Source: Rhynchonema sp. JSB1_4 (lineage: Eukaryota; Nematoda; Chromadorea; Monhysterida; Xyalidae). From it: DNA of 64,000 bases. The notes under the pieces were generated by a model. That model was not told the origin of the DNA. It made no database searches and saw nothing but the letters and a program-made list of their open reading frames with translations. A program made the position numbers and the translations under genes. Location: assembly GCA_030248065.1 (NCBI GenBank), contig JASAMV010001465.1, positions 1-64,000 on the forward strand. Reading direction: 5' to 3'. The first letter of the stretch is position 1. Every line of letters begins with the position of its first letter. Shown here in pieces: positions 45,751 through 57,799 of this stretch.

Positions 45751-47460
45751 TCGTATTTGTTTGTTGTTTTTGTCCGCATTCGGACGCAAGACGCCTCACG
45801 CATTCATACGTGGGGCGTAGAATGCGTTTACTTTAAACTTGTCGTTGAGTTATAACGATCATCGAGCTTCGTGCGTGTGTTGTTCATTTATTGGTTTATT
45901 TAGAGCGAAATACAGTCTGTGTTCCTCACGTCGTTCAGTGCGTTTATTGGACCAATGAGCTTAAAAATTCTAACTACGTAAGATATGAACTACTGATACT
46001 GGTTGTGTTTATTTTTGATCCGTTTGGCAGAAGACTTGTGATCTAAATCTTGTTGTGATTCTTGTTCGGTTCGACATTGAACAGTTCTCTCGTTTTTTAT
46101 TGTGCTCACATCAGATAATACGCTGTTTGTTTTATTGTGCATCGGTACGATGGTACACGCATAAACCATGTCTGCATCTGGGTTTTGCTTTCACATAAAG
46201 GCAGTCTACGGAAGGTTGTCACTCAGCCACTTTGTGCAACTCAAATATTAAAATATGGCAATCAACTCAATGCCAAGCTCCAGTGGCGCACCTGGGAATT
46301 GGGCAGATTGGACAACGCCCTTGGTGCCAGCCAATCCTGCCCTGGGCAGGATTTAGCCGTAGTTTAAATTCCCTGGACAAGATTTTGTTTTCAGAAAGTC
46401 CCCGGCCAAGGGAGAAAACCGTTAAGTCACAGGATTTTCAGTCTAATGCAGCTTCAAAATCGCAAACTTCGCGCGCAAAAAGACCCTATTTTCTTAGCTG
46501 GTTGGCCGCGCTGGCAAAAAAGTGCCCTGTGAAGGTTTCGCTCTCGTGGCCAGCTGTCCTTAGGCTCATTTTTTTGAAAGTTGATGTTATGACTGATTGA
46601 TGCTTTGCAGATTCATGATGGAAATGATCACAATAATGGTACAAATTTGAGAGAAAAGGAGATACACGGCCCCACACGTCGCGTCGCACGCACCTTTCGT
46701 GAAAGTGTACCCTGAGGGAAGGAGAGCTGAAGGAAAAATTCCCCTACTTCGCATGATTTCCACTCTTATACACTTCAAAACTAAAAATCGTGCGCTTCGC
46801 TCGTCAGATGTGTCCATTTTCAACGAAATTTAACTTAGCTCGTGCATCCGGTGCCAAAATTTGGTGGTCATGCGGTATTTTCCGTGCATTTGGTTCAAAA
46901 TCGTCGAACTAAAACCAAGCACTGGATGAAAATGATTTCAAAAAGGAGACCAGCACCAGCTAAACATGGATTTTTTCAAAAGGGCCCATGCTGACTCGAT
47001 ATCCTGTGTGCGCCACTGCCAAGTTCACGTCAACACGGCGTCGTGTGGTGGTCATATGACAGCCGCTGACGGTGGCTGTGCTCATCAGTGCGCGCAGCCC
47101 CAAAGAAGCATTTTGCGAGAAACTTCGATCTGGAAGAAACAGACGATTGAGTCATTGTGTGTCCTCGATTCAGGTTTGTAATCATTTGAATATTACGTTT
47201 CGCTTGTGTGGTTGTCAAAGGCATTTTGTGCCCGTTTGCTTCCTACTTACAGTGCGCTAACGCCTTCAGTGACCAAACTTGGATTTATTGCGATTAGTTT
47301 CCACAAGTGTATTCGATGCGAAAACAAAATTCTAAGGCACAGCACAACAGGTACTTTGAGTCGCATTTTAGCCAGAATACAGGAAAGCTCACGATCAGAT
47401 ATCAATACCATTGCTTTGGTTGAAGCTCGGATCTGGGCCCTAGAATTAAGTCATATTCAT
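45751..47460. other. Non-coding stretch after CASD1
   Basis: No conserved coding segment. A TCGTGCGCTTCGCTCG palindromic word near 46787 resembles the GCGCG cores of the MITEs, but no terminal inverted repeats were found around it. Confidence 0.4.
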
Positions 47461-48103
47461 ACAAGAAGAAAAATGCCTGCTGTCGCGCGGCAAGAATCAG
47501 GATATGGTTCTCGGTATCATGCTGGTCGCATATAAAACACCTATACAAGATTGTTGACTCCCCAAAGTAAAAAGACATCAGTGGTTACGCACAGGAGCAA
47601 AAGGCGACTAAAAACATCACCGAAACAGAAGAAAAGCTTATTTGCCAAAAAATCAACAGGATTTAGAAAGAGGCATTGCATTCCTTTCGAAAAGTGAATT
47701 AAAAAGCAATACGCCATCAGGGAACCATATTGCGGCCAATAGCGCAATGAGGCGACGACGGCAAGCTGTCACAGGTTCGATTCGTACCAGTAACTGCATA
47801 AAGAGTGGGTAAAACGATTATGCGTTGGCCGCAATATGGTTCCTTGATGGCGTATCGCTTTTTAATTCACTTTTCGAAAGGAATGCAATGCCTCTTTCTA
47901 AATCCTGTTGATTTTTTGGCAAATAAGCTTTTCTTCTGTTTCGGTGATGTTTTTAGTCGCCTTTTGCTCCTGTGCGTAACCACTGATGTCTTTTTACTTT
48001 GGGGAGTCAACAATCTTGTATAGGTGTTTTATATGCGACCAGCATGATACCGAGAACCATATCCTGATTCTTGCCGCGCGACAGCAGGCATTTTTCTTCT
48101 TGT
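47461..48103. repeat. Large palindrome, about 282-bp arms
   Basis: The sequence 47461-about 47742 is repeated in inverse orientation at about 47822-48103, with only a few differences (for example AGGGAACC against GGTTCCTT). The outer ends are ACAAGAAGAAAAATGCC and its complement. The loop is about 80 bp. Both arms carry the same open frame (containing HFSKGMQCLFLNPVDFL), but this is a consequence of duplication and does not match a family I know. No target duplication was recognised. Confidence 0.8.
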
Positions 48104-48221
48104 ATTTTTGTTTTATATCGAGTAAGCGCATTTTCTCATTCGGTGGACGGTACATATGATCACACTGATAATTCGTTCACTATACAGAGGAATTCACTAT
48201 GTAAAGGTTCACCTTGTGGTG

Positions 48222-49560
48222 GTTTTACTGTATTCATGTTACTGTTTTACACCTCAATCAAGTCAGAGCTAAAAAAGCGATGTCACCGTCGGGTCCCCGA
48301 CCCCAGAAACATAAACAGCAGACACATTATTGGAGATCAGATCACTATTGCACTATTTATTCGCATTGATCAATACTGAGTTCCGGTTCTAGTTCCGGTT
48401 CTGGCTCCCAAAAGTTCCAGATTTAAAAACCAATGCCACCGTTGGGTTTCTCGACCCCGAAAACCTATATACCGCACGCACTGTCGTTATGATCAGGCCA
48501 GTATTGTGCGACTTATTTGCATGGATAAATTCTGAGTTCCGGTTCCAGTTTCGGTTCTGGCTCCGGAGAGCTCCGGATTCAAAAACTAATGTCGCCATTG
48601 TATTTCTCGACCCCAAAAACCTATATATCGCCCCCACTTTCTTCATGATCAGGGCAGCATTGTGCTGTTTATTCACGTGAATCAGTTTTGAGTTCCGGTT
48701 CTAGTTCCGGTTCTGGCTCCAAAAAGTTACGGATTTAAAAACCAATGTCACCATTAGATTTCTCGTCCCCGAAAACCTATATATCGCCCCCACTTTCTTC
48801 ATGATCAGGGCAGCATTGTGTTGTTTATTCACGTGAATCAGTTTTGAGTTCCGGTTCTAGTTCCGGTTCTGTCTCCAAAAAGTTACGGATTTAAAAACCA
48901 ATGTCACCATTAGATTTCTCGACCCCGAAAACCTATATACCGCACGCACTGTCTTTATGATTAGACCAGTATTGTGCGACTTATTTGCATGGCTAAATAT
49001 TGAGTTCCGGTTCCAGTTCCGGTTCTGGCTCCGAAGAGCTCCGGATTCAAAAACCAATGTCACCATTAGATTTCTCGTCCCCGAAAACCTATATATCGCC
49101 CCCACTTTCTTCATGATCAGGGCAGCATTGTGTTGTTTATTCACGTGAATCAGTTTTGAGTTCCGGTTCTAGTTCCGGTTCTGTCTCCAAAAAGTTACGG
49201 ATTTAAAAACCAATGTCACCATTAGATTTCTCGACCCCGAAAACCTATATACCGCACGCACTGTCTTTATGATTAGACCAGTATTGTGCGACTTATTTGC
49301 ATGGCTAAATATTGAGTTCCGGTTCCAGTTCCGGTTCTGGCTCCGAAGAGCTCCGGATTCAAAAACCAATGTCACCATTAGATTTCTCGACCCCGAAAAC
49401 CTATATACCGGACGCACTGTCTTTATGACCAGACCAGTATTGTGCGACTTATTTGCATGGCTAAATACTGAGTTCCGGTTCCAGTTCCGGTTCTGGCTCC
49501 GAAAAGTACTGGATCCAAAAACCAATGTCACCACCGAATTTCTCGACCTTCAAAACCCCC
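48222..49560. repeat. 156-bp tandem array, about eight and a half units
   Basis: The word GAGTTCCGGTT starts at 48378, 48534, 48690, 48846, 49002, 49158, 49314 and 49470, an exact 156-bp period; a more diverged unit precedes it. Two unit types alternate irregularly: one with TTTGCATGG before TGAGTTCC, the other with TTCACGTGAATCAG. Each unit begins with two or three AGTTCCGGTTC sub-repeats. Because 156 is a multiple of three, long frames run through the array on both strands; I do not regard these as genes. Confidence 0.9.
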
Positions 49561-49618
49561 GGTACCGCGGCAGATTTCTCGTCCGATGCATCCCTGAGTT
49601 TTGAACGAACATTTTGCC

Positions 49619-49627
49619 GGAAAAAAA

Positions 49628-49667
<40 letters not shown>

Positions 49668-49680
49668 AGAAGAAGAACGT
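49619..49680. repeat. GAAA microsatellite
   Basis: About eleven copies of GAAA following an A run and ending in GAAGAAGAAG. It adjoins the end of the 156-bp array. Confidence 0.95.
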
Positions 49681-50214
49681 TTTTGCACTTTTTGACAGGC
49701 GTTGGGTACCGTAACTCCACGACGCCGGTACCGATCAACGTCAAATTTTGAACGCAGATGTAGGGTGGCCTAAGGCACCTTGTGGTTAAATATTGAAACC
49801 ATCGGTGCTTTGTTGTGGAATTACTGGCCAGTGAAAATTTTTTCTGCCGGCACTAACTCCGGACAACCATATGGGACATGCGCTACCGCGCATGCCCCGA
49901 TTTGCACGGACGGAACCGCGGACTCAAAATGACCAAACCCGGGCACCCGGGCCCAACCAACAAAACGTGGCAGTCGGGCCGGAAAACACTGGGGAATTTT
50001 ATGCGCATGCTTATGTGTACGCCCGCTGAAAGCTGGAAATTTGTGCATGACTCGCGGTGCAAAAGCAAAAATAAAGTTAACATTTAGTCGTTAATGCGGT
50101 TGAGAAGCTGTATTTTCAATACCGAGCTGAAGTGAAAGACACATCCGGATAATTTTTCATTGCGTCTGTTTTGACAGAAGCGTTGCCGGGTCAGAAATTA
50201 TAAAGTTGGCAAAA
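49681..50214. other. No gene recognised
   Basis: The stretch between the microsatellite and the LRR gene shows no conserved coding segment; the last 100 bases should be the LRR gene leader. Confidence 0.4.
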
Positions 50215-53200
50215 ATGAACTTGATTATACGTTTTCATTGCGTTTTCGCCATTTTGGTGTTGCGATTGCTGAAATCTGGATCGGATACCGTGAGGAAACA
50301 CTGTACTGCCACACACGCAAAAGCGTTCGGAACGGAGGTTTGTATTGTTGCAAGCTGTAAACATTTTTTTCTGTCCTTTTCATAGCATGAGGAACGTGAA
50401 TGCTTGTTTTATCCAGCTTGCACAGGATCAGTTTCGTACATGAATCTGACCAGGCTTACAAAAATTGACCATCATATGTATGTGAAAACAATCGCAATCG
50501 ATTGCAGCTGATCTGCTGCAACCACCAGCACGGTCTCGCACGCGACTGCATCCATTCGGACTCAGCGCAATGTCGTCTGGCCAGATGCAATTGTCGATTG
50601 ATTATCGATAGTTCACGATTGCAGTGTGACAATCAAGATATCAAGGACCTGGATTCCCAATACCAATCATCAAATGACACAATCATGTTTGGGAATGTTA
50701 CAATCCTGCCATGGGGCGACCACCGTTCAGCATTGGATAATGAAACATTAGCGGGCAATTGTAGCGATATGCAGCTGCCCAACGCCGGTCATGCGATGTA
50801 CACAATTGAACTTACATTTACGGGTGCTAGTCTCCAGTTGGACACCTTGATGACCCAGGGTCTCACGAAAGTGTCACAGGTAACCCAGTTTTTCGTGCGA
50901 CTCAACAGCAGCGACACTCTGACTATGCCCAAAATCGCACAATTTGCTCCCAACCTGAGACACGTTAGAATTGAAGGCTTTTGGCCAAATCAAATCACTG
51001 ACTTCGCCGTGAAACATCAGATAATCATCTCTGAAATATCACAGCTACGATATTTGAACGCGCTGGAGCTGAAAGAATTGCATCGTGCCGATTTCAGTGA
51101 GCTGTTCGCGTTGAAACAGGTGAAATTCACAGAATCCTTAACGCGCTTTCGAATTCAAAATTGTGATTGGTTCACAAGTGAGCCACTTTGGATTATTCGG
51201 TTGGTGAATCTGCGTCATTTGACTATCGAACACACCAGAATTAACCGATTGGATGCGATCGCTCGATTAACAAATCTCACAGAATTGAACCTGGCTCACA
51301 ATCGGATCGCAACGCTCGATTCCCTCGAATTCCTTTGTGAGCGAGTCTATGTGCTGGATTTGAGTCACAATCGAATACATCGAATATCACCCGACGCATT
51401 CACTCGACTCACACGATTGCGAGTGCTCAATCTGTCAGCGAATCCACTGCGAATGCTGACGAATGGAGTGTTCAGAAACCTAGGCGAATTGGTCAGATTG
51501 GACTTGAGCGAAACGCCCCTGGTCACAATAGGCGCCGAACATTTGCAGGTGACGATTGCATACAAGCACATTGCGATTAATCTACAAAGTTGTGAGATGA
51601 TCGGTCCCTGGTTGGCCGTGATCACTGCGTAAAGTTATCCTTCGTGTATAGTCCATCCACCAGCTCATGGCACTTTGTGTTGCTGCTGGCCGACTTGTTC
51701 CCTTCCTCCACGTTCTAATGAAAGAGAAATTGAGTTTCCGAAAAAAATTATTTTTGCTCCTAAATTGCTGTCTTTATGAAATCGACGTGTTTTATAGATT
51801 TTAATTTAATTTAATTTTAAATTTGATCGAATTCAATCGTTTTCGACACATTTTATTGTTTTTTTTAGTTTTTTGCAAAATCGCTCACACTCAATTTCTC
51901 TTTCATTAGAACGTGGAGGAAGGGACCAAACCAGCCAGCAGCAACACAAAGTGCCATGAGCTGGTGGACGGACTATATCTTCTGCATTGTATAACATGAC
52001 AAACCGACGTATATGAGCTTGATAAGATACATAACATGAAACAACAGCAGTCACACATTGCTGATTACATTTTAGTCGGTTTAGTCGCGACCTAATTCAA
52101 TTGCTAAAACGGCGTAGTGTGTTCTTTCTATTTCAGGGTCTATCTAACCTGCAGTCCCTATCCTTCGCCCATTGCATGGAGCTGTACATCGAGCCTCATG
52201 CATTCGTTGTCACTAGCAATCTCACAACGCTCAATTTGAGTCGCATGAATTTGACGCAAATACCGTATGCATTGGCCGATGCATGTCAGTTGCAGGTGTG
52301 TGTGCGTGACAACATACTGAATTGTTTTCCCATATATTTATCAAACAACAAGCCTTGCAGAACGTTTGGCTCAATCAAAACCTTCTCAACGGTCCACAGT
52401 CATTCCCACCCGGTCTGATGGTGCAACTGAGCACAATTCCTTTGCAACGATTCACCATTTCTGATAATCCGTTATTGTCGCACGCAGTTGGTGGGTTGGA
52501 TATTTAACGAACTGCGTGGAGTGCGTTATTGTGGATGTATATAGGTAGATACGTGGAATAGAAAACCGTGCAGTGCAACTCAATCATCTGTGCATTCGCT
52601 CTGACGATGACCCGGCATAACGTCCTCCTGGAAATTTAGATCGAAATTATAGAAGCATGCTGCAGAATTTACATGGGCATGATAACATTGGCCATTCACA
52701 GACATGATGCCATATACTCTGAACGTTCCTACATAGTAGTCCATTCATTTATCGAAACATGAAACATCAGCGACGCAGGCCTATTCCTACTGGCACTGGT
52801 CACACCCAACGACCAAGTTGTGACCGACCTGACGACGGCAGTCCAGATATCGCCAGTCTGGTGGCGAGCCGACCGTTGCACGCACTACTATTGGACACAA
52901 GTGGCCATTGAGCGGGGTATGCAACTGGTGCACAACGCACACGGAGTGGACAAGTGCAGATTGGGTTGGTGGGGCGGATGGGATGCGCAAGGTGCGGAAT
53001 TACATCGCAGTCTACACCTGGTTGTTGTGTCATTGTCACACACATGCGCATGACACCGGCCAGAATGGTCACTGTTTGCAGGCTGGCATCACATTCGGTC
53101 GCAAATCGACACGCTGCTCACCAACTACCCGCAGACTCTGACCACATGTCATCTGCTCAACCGGACCTGTCTGTTGGCCAAGTCCGCCACACCCAAGGCC

Positions 53201-54078
53201 GATCGTCAGCTGCCTGACATGACGACGATGTCCACAGACACAACCGACACGTACAAGCATTGTTGGTTGCTGCCCGGCTCATTGTTGCTCAACTTTGTGT
53301 GCGTGATTGTTTGGCTGATTGTGCTCACCATGCTGGTCACACGGGCAGTACTCCAACACTACTGCGACACGTATATGCGCTCGCACGGCAAGTGATGTTT
53401 CACAATGCGTCCATGTCATTTGCAACTGTATGTATCAATACAGGGCGGATCAAAAACAGCTTTACTAAATTAAGGCTCATACGTGGGGAAACTCGTGCGA
53501 AAACACTTCAGTTGGGCTGAAAATTAACAACCGGGGATTTTCGGATACGGGGAATCCGAATATTCAGTTACTGTTTTGGTTTGGAGGTCCACGAAACAGG
53601 GCCCGGTTAGTTCTAGGCCATTTGGTCGAATCCCATTTCCGTGACCCAAAATGACGGAATCAAAAAATTGTGCCAATATTCGGATTCCCCGTGTCCGAAA
53701 ACCCTGGTTCTCGACTTTCAGCCAAATTAAAATTTTGTACGAGTCTCCCCACATGTGAACTTTAACCTAATTAAGCTATGTACGTCTGGCCTGCCCTATA
53801 TATAGTCACATATTTCTTCTTATACTTAAAGTAGTAAATTTCGAGAGCAGCCTGTTTGCAGTCACCAAAGACTGTGAGTAGTAAGTCATCGCACAACTGC
53901 TGTTTCAGGCACACAAACGTCGTCAGTGAGCACATGCGCAACCATACATCGCAAATTGCCGCCAGCCCCTCCGCCACCTCAACCACCCGTCATTGAGACA
54001 CCATCGACCAGTCCTGATGTGACTGAAGAGTGCAGACACACCAGCAGTCCGGGACGGTTCGCTGAGTACTTCTGTTGA
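50215..54078 (+). CDS. Leucine-rich-repeat single-pass membrane protein
   Basis: Predicted cell-surface protein: signal peptide from the ATG at 50215 (MNLIIRFHCVFAILVLRLL), a Cys-rich N-terminal cap (CCNHQHGLARDC, CNCRLIIDSSRLQC), then LRRs with LxxLxLxxNxI phrases such as LTELNLAHNRIATLDSLEF, VYVLDLSHNRIHRISPDAF and LRVLNLSANPLRML. Further exons at 52137-52291, 52365-52490, 52780-52917 and 53085 onward continue the ectodomain, and LLPGSLLLNFVCVIVWLIVL is a C-terminal membrane helix. In the simple reading the protein stops at 53395 after MRSHGK. If a GC-AG intron (donor GCAAGT at 53388, acceptor at 53908) is used, it gains a Pro-rich cytoplasmic tail ending EYFC at 54078. The intron after 51546 carries a hairpin element. 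The joining of exons 1-3 (50337-50508) is provisional. Ligand and pathway are unknown; I do not recognise a specific orthologue. Confidence 0.8.
51647..51976. mobile_element. Hairpin element with TATAGTCC ends (330 bp) in the LRR gene intron
   Basis: Arms of about 90 bp (51647-51739 and about 51886-51976) are reverse complements with a few mismatches; the loop is about 146 bp and AT-rich. The ends are TATAGTCC ... GGACTATA, the same as the hairpin at 19118-19344, although the arm sequences are otherwise different. It lies wholly in the intron between the coding segments ending at 51546 and starting at 52137. Confidence 0.75.
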
Positions 54079-55781
54079 GCAAAAAAGCAATGTATCATGG
54101 ATCGCGTACATGTACATGTACATCGCGCCATAAAGGACATTATGATAATGGATGATATCTTTGAAGCGGTGTAAACTTTAGTTGGGTGAGGCTGCTTTCA
54201 TAATCATCCTCTTCCTTTTCCGGTTTCCGGTTTTCAAATCTCAGATTAAGGAAATCCGGTTTCCGGTTACCAACTTCCGGGTTTTATTTCCGATTTCCGG
54301 CTCCTGGAAAGTGCTTTCATAATTATCCGGTTTCCGTTTTCCGGTTTCTGTAGCTTTAAGTATTACCAGCGTGGTGGAAATCTCGGTGTGAGAAAGCTCG
54401 GTGTAAGCTCGACGTAAACTTCAAACAGTGCGCGCTGAGCAAGTAGCAGATGCGGGCTTCCAACGCAAGGTTAACTTTGACAGTCTGCTGTGCATTTATA
54501 AACTGTTTGTTTGCAACGTTGTTCACTCAAGCTGGTAGCACAGGCGTTTACAAAGAGGATTTGTATGTTACCAAACGTTTCATCGTTCGGCCACTGAGAA
54601 ACTGAGCATTCGTTGACGGTGGTGCGAAAAAAATTAACGTCCCTAACTGATCACAACACGAAATCTGAACGGGTCCATAAAAAGTTGCAAAATGCATGCA
54701 CATCCTGTAAAAACGCTTGTGCAACCAGCTTAAATGAACAATGTTGCAAAACAAACGATTTACACTTGCACAGTAGACTGTCAAAATTGACTTTCGTATA
54801 AGACACACGCGTCTGCTGCTTGCTCAGGGTCAGGGTGCACTGTTACAAATTTACGCCGAGCTCTGGCCGCGTCGCGTGCAGATAGAGATGGAGCTGTTTC
54901 CGGAATTGTGGACATAGAATAAAAAAATCCCAGATCTATATACATACCTGTGCGCGGCCTTACACCGAACTTTCTCACGCCGAGCTTTCCATCCATTTTT
55001 ACACCCAGCTGACCTTACACCGTTTCGAAAATATCGCCCTATGTTTTTATCTCAAGGAAAAGGTCGAATTTGGTGTTTCTTTTGTATGATTGGGAGGCCT
55101 AATAAACCCTTTATAACAAAGAGTTATTAATCGCATATTGACTATGAGAGTCTATCCAAAAATTGTGCTGAATTGACAAGAGGATGACTTTGCGGTGCGC
55201 GATCACACACAAGCATGCAGCTTACGAAATGTCTCAGAGCTGCAGCAACGTGGTTTTATACAAGAAACAAATCAGTCAGAGAAACAAACAATTTTACGTG
55301 GGGCTGCACCACAATCCGATGGGGCTCTATTCGGGAAACAAATAACAATAATTTTCAAATTTTTTTCCACCTGGATACTTCCGAATTGAGCCCCAGGGGC
55401 TAAGCAGAAAACTCTGGCACGTAGATATTGACACAAATTTAGGTAATAACTCCATTCGATTAGAGCACTTTTGAAATGTGTCCCACTGTTGGTTGGGAAC
55501 GCGCGGAGGGGCGGCGTGGGTCACGGTTGATTGCATTGCAAAGTTTCAAATATCATATCTTGAACACCTGAATTGCAATCACATAAAATCAGAGCAGTTT
55601 GAAAACACCTCATCGTGGCCCGGGCCATACAGACCGAGTGGGGGATTTCTATCCCATTTACTACGAAATTGGTTTCATAAATGCCAAAATTTAAATCAGC
55701 ATAGTTTAAAACCTCTGTGTGCCAATTTTCAGCTCAATCTAGGCAAATTTGAAGCTTGAGTAATTCATCTTTCAGGCCGGA
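54079..55781. other. Gene-poor stretch with TTTCCGG repeats
   Basis: Positions about 54210-54355 hold roughly a dozen TTCCGG words (CCGGTTTCCGG and similar), a low-order degenerate repeat. Elsewhere no conserved coding segment was seen. Confidence 0.45.
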
Positions 55782-55970
55782 TCCAATTGGATCCAAGCTG
55801 GATTCAATTGGATCCAAGCTGGATTCAATTGGATCCAAGCTGGATTCAATTGGATCCAAGCTGGATTCAATTGGATCCAAGCTGGATTCAATTGGATCCA
55901 AGCTGGATTCAATTGGATCCAAGCTGGATTCAATTGGATCCAAGCTGGATTCAATTGGATCCAAGCTGGG
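55782..55970. repeat. 21-bp minisatellite, nine identical units
   Basis: The unit TTCAATTGGATCCAAGCTGG plus A is repeated head to tail about nine times without visible differences. The unit contains the palindrome GGATCCAATTGGATCC across the join. At least four of the six frames read open through it (for example repeated DPSWIQL), a property of the unit, not evidence of coding. Confidence 0.95.
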
Positions 55971-57326
55971 CTCATGGATCTAGCCTGACTAAAACTGGGT
56001 CTACATCGAATCTAAGAATTTGCTGGGAATGGCTCAATAATTTTACAATCATTAAACACGAACGCTACTGCAAATTCGGTTACCCATGCCTGACAGACTG
56101 CAACATGGTGCATACCCAGTATGAAATGAGGTTTTACTGAGTTTGTTCAACATATTTTAATTGATTGCTGGTATCGGATTTTCTTTTCATTCCTACATTT
56201 CAACGAGTCCAATAATCATCGGAAACTTTGAACCCAATCGTTCACCTTGTGATCGAATCATCAAGACTGGTCAACACCATCAACATTTCCCCTGAGCACA
56301 GCAATCTTCGTCGGCCTGCTGCCGAGTTGCAGTGGTTACGGTATCGAGATGGCGTCGCTACGCCAGCTCTGCATTGACCCACCGAGCGAGCACCACGGCA
56401 GTCAGCTTTAAGACATGGGGGCACAGGTACATTTATGCACGTTTGTTGTTCGTTTAGAGCACATACGGTAATACGTCTCTTATTGATGAATAGATGCGTT
56501 TATGAGCGAAAAAAATCATCCTTCTAAACCCCTTTTTGGGGTATTGGAATATAGCCCCCGTAACAGGGCCCCACACAATGTTTTTTTTGTTATCATGCCC
56601 ATTGGAAGCTTTGATATCGACATACATTGTAGATTTCTAGCAAGTTGGGGGTTGAACTATGAAGCAAAAGAAAAACAAAATTGACTGCGCTTCCATATTG
56701 GGCATTGGGAGGAGTGATGTATAAAAATTGGGTCTGCTGCAGGCCGCAAGTGAAATAGAGAGAGGCACCAAACGTACCATTACCAGTTTCACAAGAGCAG
56801 CGCACACTAACCAGGTGAACACACAGGCAAACATAAACACAGACTGTGTAGTATCTGTGTTGAGCTTCTTGTCCGCCTCGACTTCCAACGGGAGTTTCGC
56901 CGCGCGTGTAAAAATGCATGAGGCAACGAAATTTGAAACTTACTTTTCTATTAGAATACTTTTCAACGGTGTTGAACGTTGCCCTGCTACCCTTCCAGCG
57001 GTTGTGTGCCGATCCCTTCAAGAGAAGACAACAGCACGCGATTCTAAAATTGAGGGATCAAGATCAAACGAACTGAGATCGTGGCCTCCAGACGTGCTCA
57101 AACAAGTCGTGCTGCTGGACCGCTTCATCGAACGACAAATGTTTGCCGATTTATAGATGTACAAAGGTGCAAGCAGATGTACCTGGATTAATCGCGTCGT
57201 TTGCAAGTCACTGGGAGACCTGGTGCCTCGCACCTCACCGGCACGACGACACAAACGTCCACCGGTGGTAATTTCATCTGATATTTTGACGCAGTGCGTT
57301 CCAAACCGACCAATTGCGTGTTTCAG
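55971..57326. other. Uncertain region with exon-like pieces
   Basis: Several short stretches look exon-like, for example TTLNVALLPFQ-type sequence at about 56960-57000 followed by basic residues, and MASLRQLCIDPP at about 56350-56385 ending in a stop. None could be chained into a convincing gene or matched to a family. They may be upstream exons of the small gene at 57327. Confidence 0.3.
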
Positions 57327-57678
57327 ATGTCAGTCCACATCCGTGTGATGAAAAAGGGCGCCGAAAGTGACCCGAGCAGCGCACTGATCCATTTGCCCGA
57401 CCCGGTGGCGCTGAATGTCACAGCCATGCAATGTGTGCAGACTCAACTGCCTGACGTGTTCGCCGCATTTCGCATGAATTTGTTCCGTGAGTTTCGAACA
57501 GACGAATTGATGATGTCATGCGCTTGACCACACAATCGAGAATGTGTTTATTTCAGAACCGGCGAACAAGCCTGAGGACCGTCCACATGAGTTGCGATCC
57601 AACGGCCAATTGATTGGGTACTGCCGCACCCACAACATCACGCACAAGAACACGGGCGAACTTGTGATCAACATTTGA
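57327..57678 (+). CDS. Small unrecognised conserved-looking protein
   Basis: Two exons (57327-57486 and 57557-57678) join in frame to give 93 residues: MSVHIRVMKKGAESDP, LIHLPDPVALNVTAMQC, DVFAAFRMNLFQPANKPED and a terminal GYCRTHNITHKNTGELVINI. The ATG follows a TTTCAG directly, so this may be a trans-spliced start or an internal exon whose upstream part lies at 56.3-57.3 kb. The splice sites (GTGAGT, TTTCAG) and even codon use support a real gene. I do not recognise the family. A small hAT-like MITE sits about 120 bp downstream. Confidence 0.5.
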
Positions 57679-57799
57679 ACCAAATTATTTGACCGATCTG
57701 AGCTCAGCCTTCCTTCTTACTCATTCACGGCACATTGTTTGCTAATGAACTTTTGTTCACAACATGTGAACGAAGCCCATTTGACGTATTATACGTGTG

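Noticed and set aside
47735..47800. tRNA-like A and B box words in the palindrome loop
   Set aside because: I could not draw a cloverleaf with paired acceptor and T stems, so no tRNA is annotated; mentioned only as a possibility in the findings.
47541..48023. Matching frames on opposite strands in the palindrome
   Set aside because: They are the same sequence seen twice because of the inverted duplication; no known protein family is recognised.
48389..49604. Repeated open frames through the 156-bp array
   Set aside because: The period is a multiple of three and lacks stops in some frames; this produces open frames without any coding signal. It is also not a CRISPR array: no short conserved repeats with unique spacers.
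55734..56140. Repeat protein made of DPSWIQL units
   Set aside because: The minisatellite is open in several frames on both strands, so the frame carries no evidence of coding.
56593..57021. Overlapping frames on both strands of about 140 residues
   Set aside because: Neither has recognisable motifs or consistent splice sites; kept only as part of an uncertain region.
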